Assembly: GCA_937625935.1 (NCBI GenBank)
Contig: OW569350.1
Span: 496,001-560,000 of the forward strand
DNA from: Tetramitus jugosus
Taxonomy: Eukaryota; Heterolobosea; Eutetramitea; Acrasida; Vahlkampfiidae
DNA length: 64,000 bases
Reading direction: 5' to 3'
A program made the position numbers and the translations under genes. This document shows, in pieces, positions 53,501 through 61,804 of the stretch (its first letter is position 1; each line of letters starts with the position of its first letter). The notes beneath the pieces were generated by a model. The model searched no databases. It was not told where the DNA came from and was given only the letters and a program-made list of their open reading frames with translations.

Positions 53501-54258
53501 TGATCCATCTCCTCTTCGCCTCGCGTCTTTTGACGATTGTCTAACTCACGGTCCTCCAACCTCAGTATCGACAACGATTGCAGCACCGAAATGTACCGTT
53601 GCATATTCTGTATCGTCAATTTACCCTCTCCGTCCAAATCATAAATTCTAAAGGAGAATTTTGCCTTTTCATAAAAATTACCATGCACAGCAGTGCTCAT
53701 CGCCGTGGCAAACTCTGAAAAGCTAATCAATCCATCAGCGTCCGTATTCACAGCCTTAAATATCACCCGTAACACAAATTCATTCTCAGCCGTAAACACA
53801 AAGTTTCCATTTTGTAAGTGATGCGCAAAAAATAGTTCACGACATTGCAACTCGTTCAAGCACAGCTTACTCGGGTCACTGCACAAGCAAGAAAAATTTT
53901 GTTTCAACAGTTTGAATTCAATGGGATTAAAGTGTGTTCGCGGCAACAAGAGCTGCAAATCATTGTCATGATTATTCTTCTTCAAGAACAAGGTGACACG
54001 ACTCGCTTCAATCATCTCTTCTTGGATGACAGATGGTCTGCGAGACATGACAGTTGATTCTGCACTGTTTCGACTCGTTGTTGTCTGATCTATATCGGAA
54101 GATGAGGTCGATGAGCCAGACGAGGAAGTCGAAGGTGGTGAATTGAGTTGCGATGGTGTTGTAGTTGACGATGAGGTCGGTGTCTGATCATCATGTTTGG
54201 AGGAAGAAGACATGCGTCGACTCATCTTCCTTATACGTTTCTTTGCCTTGTGGTACAT
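50548..54258 (-). CDS. phospholipase D with EF-hands and PH-like domain
   Basis: This 1236-aa protein starts at ATG 54258 (MYHKAKKRIRKM). After a Ser/Thr-rich N-terminus come two EF-hand-like loops: NTDADGLISFSEF (~167, complete calcium ligands) and DLDGEGKLTIQNM (~204). A PH-like domain lies at ~491-585 (AGLLKYKNKTYHVEIRGG to WVFCLLLF). The catalytic region has two HKD motifs, HHQKCVVVD (~704) and HSKLLLVDD with GSANINDRSM (~1005). It should hydrolyse phosphatidylcholine to phosphatidic acid. Animal PLD1/2 have PX-PH and plant PLDs have C2 domains. EF-hands upstream of PH-PLD point to direct calcium control (inference). Confidence 0.9.
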   Translation of the reverse strand: MYHKAKKRIRKMSRRMSSSSKHDDQTPTSSSTTTPSQLNSPPSTSSSGSSTSSSDIDQTTTSRNSAESTVMSRRPSVIQEEMIEASRVTLFLKKNNHDNDLQLLLPRTHFNPIEFKLLKQNFSCLCSDPSKLCLNELQCRELFFAHHLQNGNFVFTAENEFVLRVIFKAVNTDADGLISFSEFATAMSTAVHGNFYEKAKFSFRIYDLDGEGKLTIQNMQRYISVLQSLSILRLEDRELDNRQKTRGEEEMDQLNVMERQKEKTIVRDDEEVPSQLLQTTRRADESHEPNETILNNEIGVGRPPLSNWEPPSPFPRGMVKVTTVFNETPASPTATGGLDASGSTMNKRLGNTYLHRISTSRNRDSQKEPDSPQLYYSPTPHPIERDFIKRYFPDEESNMGESAAENIGWSDQSNTTSSSTPVPQQRPILPPSADDISRLLRTLFSNKTELSFQDYLLLASEEKYLVEGLGIYDYIFHPMYRPIQEFLSSSRPYEKAGLLKYKNKTYHVEIRGGIMYHYDEQKKACKKMVNIEKLNKVRYEKKTVFSVKKGRKWSRYECIQEDNVQNWVFCLLLFMISRKDNRFDSFAPVRRHSAVQHLVDGKETFAAIAHAMLNAKEQIFIAGWCVSPYLYLRRDRDLKNPNQYRLDNILSRMASSGVQIYIILWHETTIAGMNLSASKIQKILTGLHPNVRCIMHPRGSPYQWTHHQKCVVVDQVVAFCGGLDLAWGRYDTPSHHISDNCHYMMTWPGSDYYNGSVSGFVKINLKLDSFKDGIDRDKYPRMPWHDVHCVAIGKLAKDFSSNFISRWNHHNGMSVTSVPSSDDDFINYSSVLELLPFNPEKASKAHLYLPPNLHLHNVRGQVIRSISTWSGSMRTEQSIHTAYIETIKRSQHYIYIENQYFCSHTPKSMEVENLVAQALTERISRAILNEEVFRVYVVIPIHPDGDPFDSSIQQVIKWERRTIDGIYETLRANFPQANIDNYIAFFSLCNYGFIQHIPHFNQVYIHSKLLLVDDKTVIIGSANINDRSMVGSHDSELAIIVEDTDSSQTMMNNKLRRVGKFGKSLRKRLWREHLGLDNHSHNEQDSDEAQHTANHTTTTGGMHFESSSLAHRFHQQKQNILNQPTSLAIKDPISDHTFNNIWKKRARDNTKLYESVFDHYPSIKHLTMNDWKKSVETYNERTDMMDFNQRCELYNNAKKQLVNIKGLLVEHPMTWLSREAHKKDIKLQVLDDNIFY

Positions 54259-54515
54259 GATTGTGTGTGAGTGGTAATGTGGAATGAGAGATTCAGGTAT
54301 CTGAATTCAACAGATAAAGGTACGTAGAGATTGTGTGGTCTTCGCGTTGTTGTGTCATGATCACCTAACATGGAAGAAAAAGGTTGAAAGGTGTGGAAGA
54401 TTATTTTTGTTTTTTGGAGGAGCCAAACTCCCTTCTTTTTACGCAGGTCACAAAAATAAGCGTGGCTGTGGTCAACCCTGGGTTACGTGTGGAATCCCTT
54501 TTTGATTCTGGACTT

Positions 54516-57500
54516 TTATGTCAGTTCAAAGCCTTCTGTGTTCTCGATGGCCTGCAACAACTTTTCACGCATCACCTTCAAATTAGTGTAAGCTGGTAAC
54601 TTCAAAAGATTGACACATGTGGAAGATGTGGGTAATCGGTCGAGTCCTTCCTGTGGTGGTGTGGGTCGAATTGCAATCTTTTGGTCTAAGTCTTGAAAAC
54701 CGAGGAGTGGCGGTCTGGGACTGCTTGTAATAAACTTCAACAATTGCCGCTTCTGAGTTGCATTCATGCTCTCCACCACCTTCCAAAACAGTTGGATTGT
54801 TATGTGTCCGTCATAGAATGGCTCACCATAAACTGTATGCTTTCTCATATCATCGACTGAAAATACATCTCCAGATTCTTCATCTCCACAAATCAGCTTG
54901 TACAACTCGTTCTCATCAAACATTTGAAGCCAAGATTTGTTAATAATCATTGACAATCCCCTCTGGAATGCTTCACTCTGTCTCTTGATCTGCGTATTCA
55001 GTTTAAAGTATGCCATTCTATGGATATACAGATGTTTGTTCTGATTCGTAACTGGAATATTTGCACCATCCTTAATCAAGTTAATGGTTCGACTCTGTCC
55101 GAACTCATCAACAGAAACAGTGAAATTGAGTGACAAATCTTCTGCATCGCCAGAATAATTCTTCAAAAACATCAAATTCTTGTGTAACTCTCTATCTAGC
55201 GATTTCAAGTCATTCAAGTAGTTTGTTTTGCCGAGCAGTTTTGAAAGGAAAAATCTGGCAAAAGGAACATCAACCAAGATCTTTTCATACAGTGCTTTGC
55301 CCGTGATCAAACCCAAAAATTTGAAATGGTCCTCATCATTATTATTGACTAGAGCACTGTTTGGATTGGGATATATGGTCCCATCTTGAGTAAATAGGAA
55401 CAATCCATAGTTTGCTGAAAAAGCAACTTGAGATAGCTGAATGATAAATTCTTTGAACACACCCTGTCCAATACCTGCCTCTAAATGGCCGTCTTCTGAA
55501 ATAAATTGAACTCGTATATCATTCTTTAACTCAACTCCCATATGATTCAACTGACTATAACCATCTTCAAATATGTAATCTCTTCGTACGTTGACTGGTC
55601 GTAGCCAATTCATCCCGTGCATTTCTCTGTCTCGCTCGATGAAGTGATGAAAGACCTTGACTCTTTTGGCAAATGGAATTACATATGGTATCTCATGTAG
55701 TATATTCCAAACTCGTTGATCATCAGAGTTGGTATTTGTTGAGGAAACAGGACGATTCTCCATTGCGCTTCTGAGCGCTTGTGCTCGCTGTACTCGTAGA
55801 GGTCGATACACAATCTCCTCCTCCTCATCGATCTCCATTGGATCTTCACTGCCCATATACTGCGTGGTCAAAGTTGAAAAATCAATATGCACAGTCGAGG
55901 GCATCAAAAAATGTTCATCTCCACAGAACTTTGTTCTCGAATTTCTGCTGTGGATATGAGTGAGTAGTTGAGTTAAAACCTTTCGTAGGGCCTTATCTGA
56001 ACATCCATTCCAGTGCATATCGAAAACAAGATCCTTCAACTGACCAGAAAGTGATATCTAATCTTGTCTTGATAATGGTTTCTCATTGGCGATAAACTCT
56101 TCATCGTCTTGAATAACCAACAATGAATGGTAACAAGTTGCAAATATGTACAACACCTTGTTCAAATTTCCTGATAGTAATTTTCCAGCCGTCCACGATT
56201 GTTTGTTTTCAGATAAATAACGCCAAGACGAAGCGATAAAGTCAGTCCGATAGGCCAGATTATTAATAATATCCACTTTTCTATCCTCATTTCCGATTAA
56301 CACCCAGTACACAGAACATATCTCTTGAAAATGTGCAGATGCGTCTTTCAGTTCAACATGTTTCACATTATCAAATATTCCATTGATCTGAACACTTAAC
56401 TGCTCATCGGCAGACTTTGTCAGCACATTGTTAAAATGAATATACTCTATCACTTTATCATTGCTCATAAGACAAGCAAGAGCTTTAAAATACATGACCG
56501 AAATAGGAGGTGTTCTTGCCAATGATACAATATTGCCAATAATATAAAGTTGGAATGGAAGTGTTGACCTTTCTGCATCTCTCGCCAAAATATCATCCGA
56601 AACTATCAGCTTGTTCGCCATCTCGTTGCTCAAATCGAAAATTGTATCAAAAATCTTGGGATTCGAAGAGAGCCGAGCAATCGACTTTACACGATCAACA
56701 ACTAGCGGAATAGATAAAATATACATGCAAAAATAGGTACCAATATCACGAGCACGTGATATGAGAGTTCTGTCCAATAACAAGGCCGAAATCGGGAGTA
56801 ACTTTGTGTTGTCATTCATTGCAAATATCAACAATTGTCTCAAAATGGGAAACAATTGTGGCATGATGCTCTGGCACACAGAGCAATGAAGTTGTTCCGA
56901 CACGAACAGCGATGGATCCAAAAACATTGTTACTGCCTGAATGAGCAACAATACATTCACATCATTGAAACAATTTTGACTCTGTTGTGCGTAGATGGCA
57001 CGCACAGTCATCAAGCAAAACTTCAAATACTTTTTCACTTGGTAAGAGTTTGCATTGCTTTGTGCATCTTTGTTACCAATTTCGTTCATAAAAACACTGG
57101 TGGCATTTGTTGCGAGAGAAGCCTGATTTCTCAACAACAACCTTGTCATAATGGTCAATCTTTTCAAATCATCTTCATTCTCTTGGTGAGGAGCCCTTGT
57201 GCCATACGTACGATACGAGAATAGGAAGAGTCTCATGAGCTTGGAGCATGTTTCCTTGTTTAGCTTTGCACCTTTCAGAAGCTGATCAAACGCTTTTCCT
57301 TGTTTACTTTGTTCCTGCAACTTGAGAGCGATCCTTCTCCACCATTTCTATACATACATGATTGGATTTTATCAACAGAAAATTGGATTTCATACATTTG
57401 ACATTTGTTAGTGATCGCTTCTCATTTGTGAATTATAAAATGAAAAATTGACAATCAATACCTGAATAAAAATGGCGCTTGATTCTTGCTTCTTTTGAAG

Positions 57501-57620
57501 CTGATGCTTTTCACGCTCTTCTCTTGCTTTTTTCACTAAATCTTCACGAGAAGCTGTTTGTTGACTCGATCCTCGAAGAGTGACTCGTTTCTTTGACGAT
57601 CCTGAAAAGCTAAAGTCCAT
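54516..57620 (-). CDS. UBE3C: UBE3C-type HECT E3 ligase interrupted by an in-frame UAG
   Basis: Exon 1 (57620-57462, MDFSFSGSSKKRV) joins exon 2 at 57347 across a 114-nt intron (GTATTG...TATAG). The N-terminus is UBE3C-like, with an IQ-type helix (AIFIQKWWRRIALK). A long helical region follows. The C-terminal HECT domain shows GVFKEFIIQL, FLGLITGKALYEK, ENELYKLICG and the catalytic-Cys motif SSTCVNLLKLP. UBE3C/Hul5 extends ubiquitin chains at the proteasome. The frame is cut by TAG at 56060-56058, between EKPLSRQD and ISLSGQLKDLVF, and the same frame continues with full homology on both sides. As read, translation stops after 482 aa, without the HECT domain; read through, the chain is ~996 aa. 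Causes could be sequence error, a nonsense allele, readthrough, or a weak 60-nt in-frame intron. Confidence 0.8.
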
Positions 57621-58063
57621 GATGGTGAATGAATTGATTCCGACGACTACCTTACAAAAATTTTGATCTGAGCTTGTTTTTTTGTTGCGAACAAATTTTT
57701 TTGTTGTTTGAAGCTGTGCGAACAAATTCGGCAAGCAAGAAGAGCTCTCCATTTCACATTGGAAATTCCGCGAATTCGATACCGAAAAAGCGCTCTTTCC
57801 TTTGTAGATTGAAGGGGAGCCAAAAAGGCGATGAACCAAACTGAGAAGAAATGTCAGATTATCGTTTCGAACTACAATGGTAATGTTCATTTTATTTCGA
57901 GTAAGTGTGGTGACTCAAAGGTACCATTGATTCGTTAGATTTTTTCTCTTTCAGCCACACAGCAACCTCACAATTTTCAGCTCGAGGCCAGAGAGAGAAC
58001 CGTCCGACTCGGAAGTTCCTTTTCGGACGTGCTTGTCAAATTTCATTCCAAGAAATCTTCTTC
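57621..58063. other. 443-bp gap, possibly holding a tiny spliced plus-strand gene
   Basis: This holds the UBE3C upstream region. On the plus strand there are ATGs near 57851 and 57877, donor-like sites (GTAATG at 57880, GTAAGT at 57901) and a strong acceptor (TTTTTTCTCTTTCAG, ending 57954). A coding-looking 36-codon stretch follows and ends at 58067. I cannot join an ATG to that frame with a canonical intron, so no gene is called. Confidence 0.3.
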
Positions 58064-58963
58064 CTAGTTCAGCAATTCTTTTATGCTAACAGATTGTCTT
58101 GTGCTACCCCTTGAGTCTGCCTCATTCGTGTTGTTAGCACGGCTACTTTTCATGCTAGCTCCCGTCGTCCCTGTCGATGAAGCCCCATAGTGACAAGACA
58201 TGAAAGCCGAAGCTCTTTCCAACTCATCGAACATTTGTTGGTAAACGTCGATGAGGGGTGTCGTCATCGAAGTCGTAGTGATCGTACGACTTGAAACCAC
58301 AGCTTCTGAGCTCGTTTGGGAGTACGAGGATGGTGTTGACGCTGTTTGTCGATGAGACGTGGTGGTGAACTTTTCTTCACTGTTAGTTGAAGAGTTTTGT
58401 TTGTTGTTTTTGTTCTCTTGAGTCCTATTGAGAGGGGAGTAGACAGGTGGTGTTGTAGGACTCGGGGTAGTGTTACATGGAGGAGAGTTGATGTATCGAC
58501 TCGTCATTGGGCTATGATGATTGTTGTTGTTTTGGTTGTTATAGCTGTTGTTGTACAGCCTTTGGTTGATCATTTTGTTGTTCTTCCTGATCATGTTGTT
58601 GTTTGTGGATTGGTGTGGACTCCGAACTGACGTGTTGGGTTGCCATTGTTGCTGTTGCTGTTCTTCTGTTGGTGCATTATTGTTGTAGTTGTTGCTGTTG
58701 TTGGAAGGAGAAGTACTTGTTGAGGTTGTTCTGAGAGACCAGTGAGAAGCAAATCCAATGCCAACTTGTCTCTGGTCAATGACATGAGGAGTCATGTGGT
58801 TAGGACTCCGGCCAGATGAAATCTCTCTCTTGGTCACAGGATCGAACTGCACAGTTTCAAAGCTCCATTCCTGACCGTTTGGCTGTTTGGAGGACATTGA
58901 GGGCCTTCTAGAATTGCTGGTGGAGAACTGGAAGTAATTCTTGATATTCACGTCCGTGGTCAT
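58064..58963 (-). CDS. low-complexity 299-aa protein, unknown
   Basis: The frame runs from ATG 58963 to TAG. Residues ~20-85 look conserved or folded (NGQEWSFETVQFDPVTKREISSGRSPNHM, QRQVGIGFASHWS). The centre is Asn/Gln/Thr/Ser homopolymer. A short helical segment near the end (PLIDVYQQMFDELERASAF) could be a binding helix. There are no membrane segments or known domains. The protein is probably largely disordered. Homopolymer tracts inflate the open frame, but the non-repetitive N-terminus supports a real gene. Confidence 0.6.
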   Translation of the reverse strand: MTTDVNIKNYFQFSTSNSRRPSMSSKQPNGQEWSFETVQFDPVTKREISSGRSPNHMTPHVIDQRQVGIGFASHWSLRTTSTSTSPSNNSNNYNNNAPTEEQQQQQWQPNTSVRSPHQSTNNNMIRKNNKMINQRLYNNSYNNQNNNNHHSPMTSRYINSPPCNTTPSPTTPPVYSPLNRTQENKNNKQNSSTNSEEKFTTTSHRQTASTPSSYSQTSSEAVVSSRTITTTSMTTPLIDVYQQMFDELERASAFMSCHYGASSTGTTGASMKSSRANNTNEADSRGSTRQSVSIKELLN

Positions 58964-59247
58964 ATTGTCTTTGGGTTTGGGTTTGGGATTGTTTTTTATT
59001 TGAGAGGAAAGTTGCTGTTACTGGCACTCTATTGTTGGTGAGAATTTGTCGTTGGGTCTCTTCGTCTTCTTCGTTCTGAGACTTGAATAAGACTTGAATA
59101 GTAAGTTGGATAAGATCTCAATCGAGGAAAAACGATACCTCCCAAAATTCATAAAAGGAATGAGCCCAAGAAAGGGCGTAACTTTGTTTCGCCCGTCCAA
59201 TACCATTAGGAATCCTTTAAAATTGTCACAGTTCCATTCTTGAGAAC

Positions 59248-61176
59248 TTATACCCATATTAGACTCGAGTTGTCAATGTAGAACAAAATTCGGACAGAGG
59301 TGTCACCACAAGTTTTCACAAATGATTGTAGTTGACGAATTGCGTCATCTGTTGGGCGCAGTCCCGATCTTCTCAAGCCATCAATACTTGTGACGCAGTT
59401 GCCATGAAGCAGGTGAATCTTGAGAATGGAGGGTGCGTCTGGTGGGGAGGAAGATTGATCAAACTGAAAGAATTTGTGCTGTTCCAACTTTGGGATCACG
59501 AGATTCGAGGAGACCCATTGATAGGTAACGGGGCATAACAATTCGGATGGGTGATACTCTGCCTTGTATCTCATCTTGGCACAACTATGAATGTAGTATC
59601 CGAGATAGTAATATTTGAAACCTGGAAACTTTTGAGATACAGTCCGTATCAGATCGAGTTCATACAGAGCAGAATATACACCCAAGCTCAAATAGGCATA
59701 GTCTGGGTCATAGAAAAAGTAGACAGAGGACAGACCCTTCTCCAACACGTCCACAACACTCACGCCAATCAGTTGGTCATCCACCCAGTATTGAATGTGA
59801 TAACTTCCATAGCCACACAGAGGCATGTCCTTGTTGAGTCCCTCATTGGTCTCTTGAGATTCAAGCGAGCTTTCGCAGAGGAATCTTGTGTATCCTTTCT
59901 CTGTTTTCTCCTGCGGATCATCCCCGTGAACTGCCACCTGATACCTTACATACAAGTTATACTCAATTGTTCGAAATTTCGAGCTGACAATCTTTGTTCT
60001 CAACTTCCTTGTTGACTTCACTGTTTTCTTACTTTTGGGTACGGTTGATGTTGATGCCGAAGATGAAGCAGTGGGATCATGATTGTCGATTGCAGCAATC
60101 GAATAAACTTCAATATTGACAAATCCGTTCAATGCATACAACTTTGCGCCTTGAATCAAACGATTGTTGTTCAACAGTTCACGCACATCCAGCTTTGACA
60201 CGATCAAGTCGGCCAAATTCTGCGCTGATTTCATATCTACACTCTTTTTGTTCTTTTTTGCATGACCCATGAGCACAACTGCTAAATTACACGAGAATAA
60301 ACAACTATGGTTGTTCGTTTGCCCAACAATGACAACTGATTCCTCTTGCTTCTTATTCTGATTGGCATTATTCTTCTTTCCTGTTGTTTCTCTAAATCGT
60401 ACCAAATCATCATTCGCTGTAGAATAGAAGCACAATAAATCATTCAGAGCACCACCACTGTCAGACTGGACCAACTGCTTCATCACGCGCTTCAACTCAT
60501 TTGACAAATTCGCTTCAATAAGTTGAGTTCTTGTCATTTTATGCGTCGCAGCAACTTGGTGCGTGTCATGTCGATCCATATCATGATCCTCATCATCCAT
60601 CATTGCTTCATCCTCATCATCACTATCATTTTCAGTACTTTTGCTACTCGTATCATAATCACTATCATCATCGCTCATATCATGCTGCTCTTTCTCATTC
60701 AATTGATCATCATCATTATCCACAATTGCATCATGATGATCCACAATCATTGAATCTTCATTCTTCCTACGACTGGAAATCAATGTCGGTACAATTCTTC
60801 TTCTAGAGCTCTTTTTTTGCTTCTTTTTTTTTTCTTCATCATCTCCACCATCATGACTGTAGTTTTGACCGTTGAGCCAATTTTGCATCTTGCGCCAAAC
60901 TTTTTCTTGTCGCTTCGATCGCACAAAATCATGCGAGTTGCAACGAATGGCATACTGAGGACAACAAATCTTGTCATTCACAGGTTGATAGTACCACGAT
61001 CCACACCTTCTCCAATTCTTGTCCAATAGCTCTTGGTAGACACCAACTGATGCATGAAAGAGATACATGCCATTGCATGTGCGTGTGGGTGATTCGGTAA
61101 GGTTGTGTTTATTGTCGCAATAGCCACAACGACTCGAGTATTCGCCTTGATAGTCAGCGACTGGGTAATGAGACAT
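59248..61176 (-). CDS. ATE1: arginyl-tRNA--protein transferase (ATE1)
   Basis: The start is ATG 61176 (MSHYPVADYQG); the product is 642 aa. The N-terminal ATE domain has the CGYC pair (~13), GMYLFHASVGVYQELLDKNWRRCGSW within its first 60 residues, and CCPQYAIRC (~71). These cysteines bind a metal or Fe-S cluster in known ATE1 proteins. A large Lys- and Asp-rich insert (~115-240) replaces the usual linker. The C-terminal GNAT-like catalytic domain carries YHIQYWVDDQLIGVSVVDVL, SVYFFYDPDY, LGVYSALYEL and YYYLGYYIHSCAKM. ATE1 transfers Arg from Arg-tRNA to N-terminal Asp, Glu or oxidised Cys, making N-degrons for UBR1-type ligases such as the one at 5511-11345. The last ~60 residues are a non-conserved extension. 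Confidence 0.92.
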   Translation of the reverse strand: MSHYPVADYQGEYSSRCGYCDNKHNLTESPTRTCNGMYLFHASVGVYQELLDKNWRRCGSWYYQPVNDKICCPQYAIRCNSHDFVRSKRQEKVWRKMQNWLNGQNYSHDGGDDEEKKKKQKKSSRRRIVPTLISSRRKNEDSMIVDHHDAIVDNDDDQLNEKEQHDMSDDDSDYDTSSKSTENDSDDEDEAMMDDEDHDMDRHDTHQVAATHKMTRTQLIEANLSNELKRVMKQLVQSDSGGALNDLLCFYSTANDDLVRFRETTGKKNNANQNKKQEESVVIVGQTNNHSCLFSCNLAVVLMGHAKKNKKSVDMKSAQNLADLIVSKLDVRELLNNNRLIQGAKLYALNGFVNIEVYSIAAIDNHDPTASSSASTSTVPKSKKTVKSTRKLRTKIVSSKFRTIEYNLYVRYQVAVHGDDPQEKTEKGYTRFLCESSLESQETNEGLNKDMPLCGYGSYHIQYWVDDQLIGVSVVDVLEKGLSSVYFFYDPDYAYLSLGVYSALYELDLIRTVSQKFPGFKYYYLGYYIHSCAKMRYKAEYHPSELLCPVTYQWVSSNLVIPKLEQHKFFQFDQSSSPPDAPSILKIHLLHGNCVTSIDGLRRSGLRPTDDAIRQLQSFVKTCGDTSVRILFYIDNSSLIWV

Positions 61177-61552
61177 TTTTTTGTTGCCACGTGATTTTCT
61201 GATCTTGGTGTTTCCGGAAAAATGTGTTTCATCTCTCTTCACAACAGAATGGATAAATACCTGTTGTGCAGTGCCTTGATGCAGACACGTTTGGTTGAGT
61301 CGACGACTCCTTCAATCCTTTTCTCTTCCTCTTTTCCCATCAGACCTTCAAGAAGCCCCTCTGCCGATCTTTTGACGTTTCATGGTTCGATCTCCCCTCC
61401 CACATAAATTGCATCGTCGAACCATAGAGCCACCTTGGCAGTGTGGTGGTTTCATCCTGTTCAGTTTGTTTTTAGTTAATCTGCCACTTTACTTTGGCAT
61501 GATCGCACTCAACTCGATCAACAAATAGTAGTTAGTCGGAGTATTACTAACA
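61177..61552. other. 376-bp gap between ATE1 and tRNA-Asp
   Basis: This contains the ATE1 leader (minus) and upstream DNA of tRNA-Asp. A plus-strand ORF of 52 codons (ATG 61252 to TAA 61407) has no recognisable domain. A 9-bp inverted repeat (61382-61390 with 61417-61425, ATGGTTCGA/TCGAACCAT) is present. No other gene is supported. Confidence 0.4.
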
Positions 61553-61623
61553 TCGGTCATGGTATAGGGGTAGCATTCCAGACTGTCACTCTGGCGACCC
61601 GGGTTCGATTCCCGGTGATCGAG
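61553..61623 (+). tRNA. tRNA-Asp (anticodon GUC)
   Basis: This is a 71-nt intronless cloverleaf. The acceptor is TCGGTCA/TGATCGA, the D arm runs TGGTATAGGGGTAGCA, and the anticodon stem CCAGA/TCTGG has loop CTGTCAC, giving anticodon GTC. The T arm is CCGGG TTCGATT CCCGG. The discriminator G fits tRNA-Asp identity. A TTTT terminator follows within 5 bases. CCA is not encoded. Confidence 0.96.
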
Positions 61624-61804
61624 ACGTTTTGCGGTTCAAGACACTCCGTTTCTTATTCGGAGTTATTCCCGTTGAGAGCCAAAGCAAATTCTTTTTTGGA
61701 CTCTGCACCCCCACCAAAAAGAACACACATTCAAATTCAAACAACAAAACGAATTGGAGCTCTTTGTGTGAATCCCTTGAGAAAACAACAAAAAAAGAAG
61801 TATT

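Noticed and set aside
59018-59257. 79-codon ORF overlapping the ATE1 stop codon
   Set aside because: It begins inside the ATE1 stop region, has no recognisable domain, and lies in the likely 3' UTR; a donor-like GTATAAG at the ATE1 end is noted, but no supporting acceptor was found.
61252-61407. 52-codon ORF between ATE1 and tRNA-Asp
   Set aside because: Short, no domain, Ser/Pro-rich, and not distinguishable from chance.
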